A program made the translations under genes and the position numbers. A DNA stretch of 7,697 nt from an uncultured Eubacteriales bacterium (GTDB taxonomy: Bacteria; Bacillota; Clostridia; Christensenellales; Aristaeellaceae): contig CADBNX010000460.1 in NCBI GenBank assembly GCA_902796115.1, forward strand, positions 1-7,697, written 5' to 3'. The notes under the pieces were generated by a model. The model searched no databases and was not told the DNA's origin. It was given only the letters and a program-made list of their open reading frames with translations. Shown piece after piece: positions 6,266 through 7,697 of the stretch; within the stretch, counting starts at the first letter, position 1; each line of letters begins with the position of its first letter.

Positions 6266-7108
6266 TTATTCTTCCAGCTTTTCAAGCAGGGAATAGATGC
6301 TGTCCAGTTCTTCGCGGCTGTGATAGGAAAAGGTGATTTTGCCTTTCTTTTCGCTGCCGGCGATGGTGGCTTTGACGCCGAATGCCGCGCCGAGACGGTT
6401 TTCCATGTCTTTCAGCTCCAGGGAAAGGGGCTTTCCGGCAGAATGCCGGGAAGAGGCGCGGCCCCGGGAAGAGGCGAGCGCTTCCATATCGCGGACGCTC
6501 AGGCCCAGACGGACCGCTTTTTCCGCGAGGGAGGCCTGCAGGGCAGGATCCTCAATGGCGCACAGCGCGCGCGCGTGTCCGGCGGAAAGCAGGTTTTGCT
6601 CGATGAGCTGCCTGACGCTTTCGGGAAGGCTCAAAAGACGCAGGCTGTTTGCGACCGCGCTGCGTGATTTGCCGAGGCGCTTTGCCGCGGTTTCCTGGGT
6701 ATAACGGCAGCGGTCGATCAGGGCGCGGATGGCGGCGGCTTCCTCCAGTGGGTTCAGGTCCTCGCGCTGCAGGTTCTCGATCAGCGCGATTTCCATTTCC
6801 TCCGTCTCGTTCGCCTCGCGCACGATGACCGGCACTTCTTTCAGCCCGGCCAGGCGCGCGGCACGGAAACGGCGTTCCCCGGCGATGATGCGGTATCGGT
6901 CGCCGCTGCGCGCGACCACCAGGGGCTGAATGACCCCGGCGGAGCGGATGCTTTCCGCAAGCTGCGAAAGGGATTCCTCCGGGAAGTGCTTCCGGGGCTG
7001 GCCCGGGTTATTGTCGATATCGTAAACGGAAACGCTTTGGACGCCGTTTTCTTCTTCCGGTTCCGGAAGCAGCACGTCGAGTCCGCGGCCAAGACCGCTC
7101 TTTTTCAT
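6266..7108 (-). CDS. parB: Chromosome partitioning protein ParB (Spo0J)
   Basis: A 280-residue CTP-dependent DNA clamp that loads at parS sites near the origin, spreads, and works with ParA (Soj) in segregation and SMC loading. The N-terminus KKSGLGRGLDVLL (2-14) is the motif that stimulates ParA ATPase. NNPGQPRKHF (33-42) and GERRFRAA (77-84) form the nucleotide-binding boxes. ENLQREDLNP (111-120) precedes a helix-turn-helix at about 137-158 (TQETAAKRLGKSRSAVANSLRL). A C-terminal dimerisation domain follows. The length is normal for the family. The start overlaps the parA stop as ATGA and has AAAGGAGG at 7118-7125. I call it ParB and not Noc because of its pairing with ParA. No full parS site was seen in the window. 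Confidence 0.95.
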   Translation of the reverse strand: MKKSGLGRGLDVLLPEPEEENGVQSVSVYDIDNNPGQPRKHFPEESLSQLAESIRSAGVIQPLVVARSGDRYRIIAGERRFRAARLAGLKEVPVIVREANETEEMEIALIENLQREDLNPLEEAAAIRALIDRCRYTQETAAKRLGKSRSAVANSLRLLSLPESVRQLIEQNLLSAGHARALCAIEDPALQASLAEKAVRLGLSVRDMEALASSRGRASSRHSAGKPLSLELKDMENRLGAAFGVKATIAGSEKKGKITFSYHSREELDSIYSLLEKLEE

Positions 7109-7697
7109 GACCGCTTTCCTCCTTTGCCGTCCCTGGCGGTGAGCTCACGGGCCAGCGCGCTGTATGCCTCCGCGCCGACGGAACGCGGGTCGTACAGATG
7201 GATGGGCAGCCCGTGGCTCGGCGCTTCACTCAGCTTCACATTTCTGGGGATCACCGTGGAAAACACCTGTTTTTTGAAGTGCTTTTTGACTTCCGCGACG
7301 ACCTGCAGGCCGAGGTTTGTCCTTCCGTCCAGCATGGTCAGCAGGATCCCTTCGATTTCGAGATCCGGATTGAAAGCTTTCCGTACGCGCGTGATGGTGT
7401 TCAGCAGGGAAGAAACGCCTTCCAGCGCGTAATACTCGCACTGAATGGGAATCAGGACCCGGCCGGAAGCGCACAGCGCGTTTACGGTGAGCAGGTTCAG
7501 CGACGGGGGACAGTCGATCAGGATATAGTCATAGGCGGACGCGATGGGCTCCAGAATACCGCGAAGACGGAACTCGCGCCGGTTCATATTTGCCAGTTCC
7601 AGTTCCGCCCCGGAAAGACGGATGTCGGAGGGCACGCAGGAGAGACGGGTCTGGCAGGTGGGCCTGACGGTTTCCTGCAGCGGCACCTCGCCCAGCA
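7105..7697 (-). CDS. parA: Chromosome partitioning ATPase ParA (Soj), start beyond the window
   Basis: The C-terminal 196 residues of a Soj-type ParA ATPase, whose ATP-dependent DNA binding and ParB-stimulated release drive origin segregation. The frame stays open to the window edge, so the deviant Walker A motif (KGGxGKT) and about 60-75 N-terminal residues are outside. A GTG at 7686 is internal and not the real start. Visible motifs are VPSDIRLSGAELEL, DYILIDCPPSLNLLTVNAL (Walker B, encoded around 7501-7530), IPIQCEYYALEG and NVKLSEAPSHGLPI, all standard for chromosomal Soj. The gene overlaps parB by 4 nt, so the two form one operon whose promoter lies to the right of the window. Identification is secure. 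Confidence 0.95.
   Translation of the reverse strand, partial: LGEVPLQETVRPTCQTRLSCVPSDIRLSGAELELANMNRREFRLRGILEPIASAYDYILIDCPPSLNLLTVNALCASGRVLIPIQCEYYALEGVSSLLNTITRVRKAFNPDLEIEGILLTMLDGRTNLGLQVVAEVKKHFKKQVFSTVIPRNVKLSEAPSHGLPIHLYDPRSVGAEAYSALARELTARDGKGGKRS
7118..7125 (-). promoter_or_regulatory. Shine-Dalgarno site of parB
   Basis: On the - strand, AAAGGAGG lies 9 nt before the parB ATG, within the end of parA. It supports the start at 7108 and independent initiation in addition to coupling by the ATGA overlap. Confidence 0.75.

Noticed and set aside
1..7697. CRISPR arrays, tRNA or rRNA genes, insertion sequences and phage genes
   Set aside because: No regularly spaced repeats, cloverleaf sequences, transposase motifs or phage-like proteins were seen on either strand.

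Overview
The window looks like a piece of a moderately GC-rich Bacillota chromosome, most likely from a Clostridia-type lineage. The clearest sign is the run of a DarA/YaaQ c-di-AMP receptor, the DNA polymerase III delta' subunit and RicT/YaaT, which matches the order of these genes near the Bacillus subtilis origin. A chromosomal ParA/ParB (Soj/Spo0J) pair alongside also fits an origin-proximal position. The species cannot be named from this sequence.

Positions 1-3696 (+ strand) hold an envelope-type gene cluster. It starts with the 3' part of an MFS transporter. Next comes a 668-residue polytopic membrane protein with features of GT-C-type glycosyltransferases, then an 83-residue protein I do not recognise, and a GtrA-family membrane protein. 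The last three overlap by ATGA junctions and are probably translationally coupled. GtrA proteins are thought to move lipid-linked sugars across the membrane and GT-C enzymes use such sugars on the outer face, so the cluster may modify a surface polymer or protein. That role is inferred.

Positions 3697-6116 (+) hold a second operon: darA, holB, ricT. A strong sigma-A type promoter sits just before darA. The genes are almost gap-free, with 1 nt between darA and holB and a 13-nt overlap between holB and ricT. They encode a c-di-AMP sensor, a replisome clamp-loader subunit and an Fe-S protein of the Ric complex. Compared with B. subtilis, yaaR is absent between darA and holB, and tmk is absent immediately upstream of darA. 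The delta' subunit has an unusually cysteine-rich zinc-module region.

Positions 6117-6265 separate two convergent operons and contain a perfect 24-bp inverted repeat with A and T tracts, a textbook bidirectional terminator.

Positions 6266-7697 (- strand) hold parB and the 3' two-thirds or so of parA, overlapping by 4 nt, for chromosome segregation. The parA start lies beyond the window. Most of the window is ordinary housekeeping sequence. The parts that merit a second look are the coupled GT-C/small-protein/GtrA trio and the delta' cysteine cluster.
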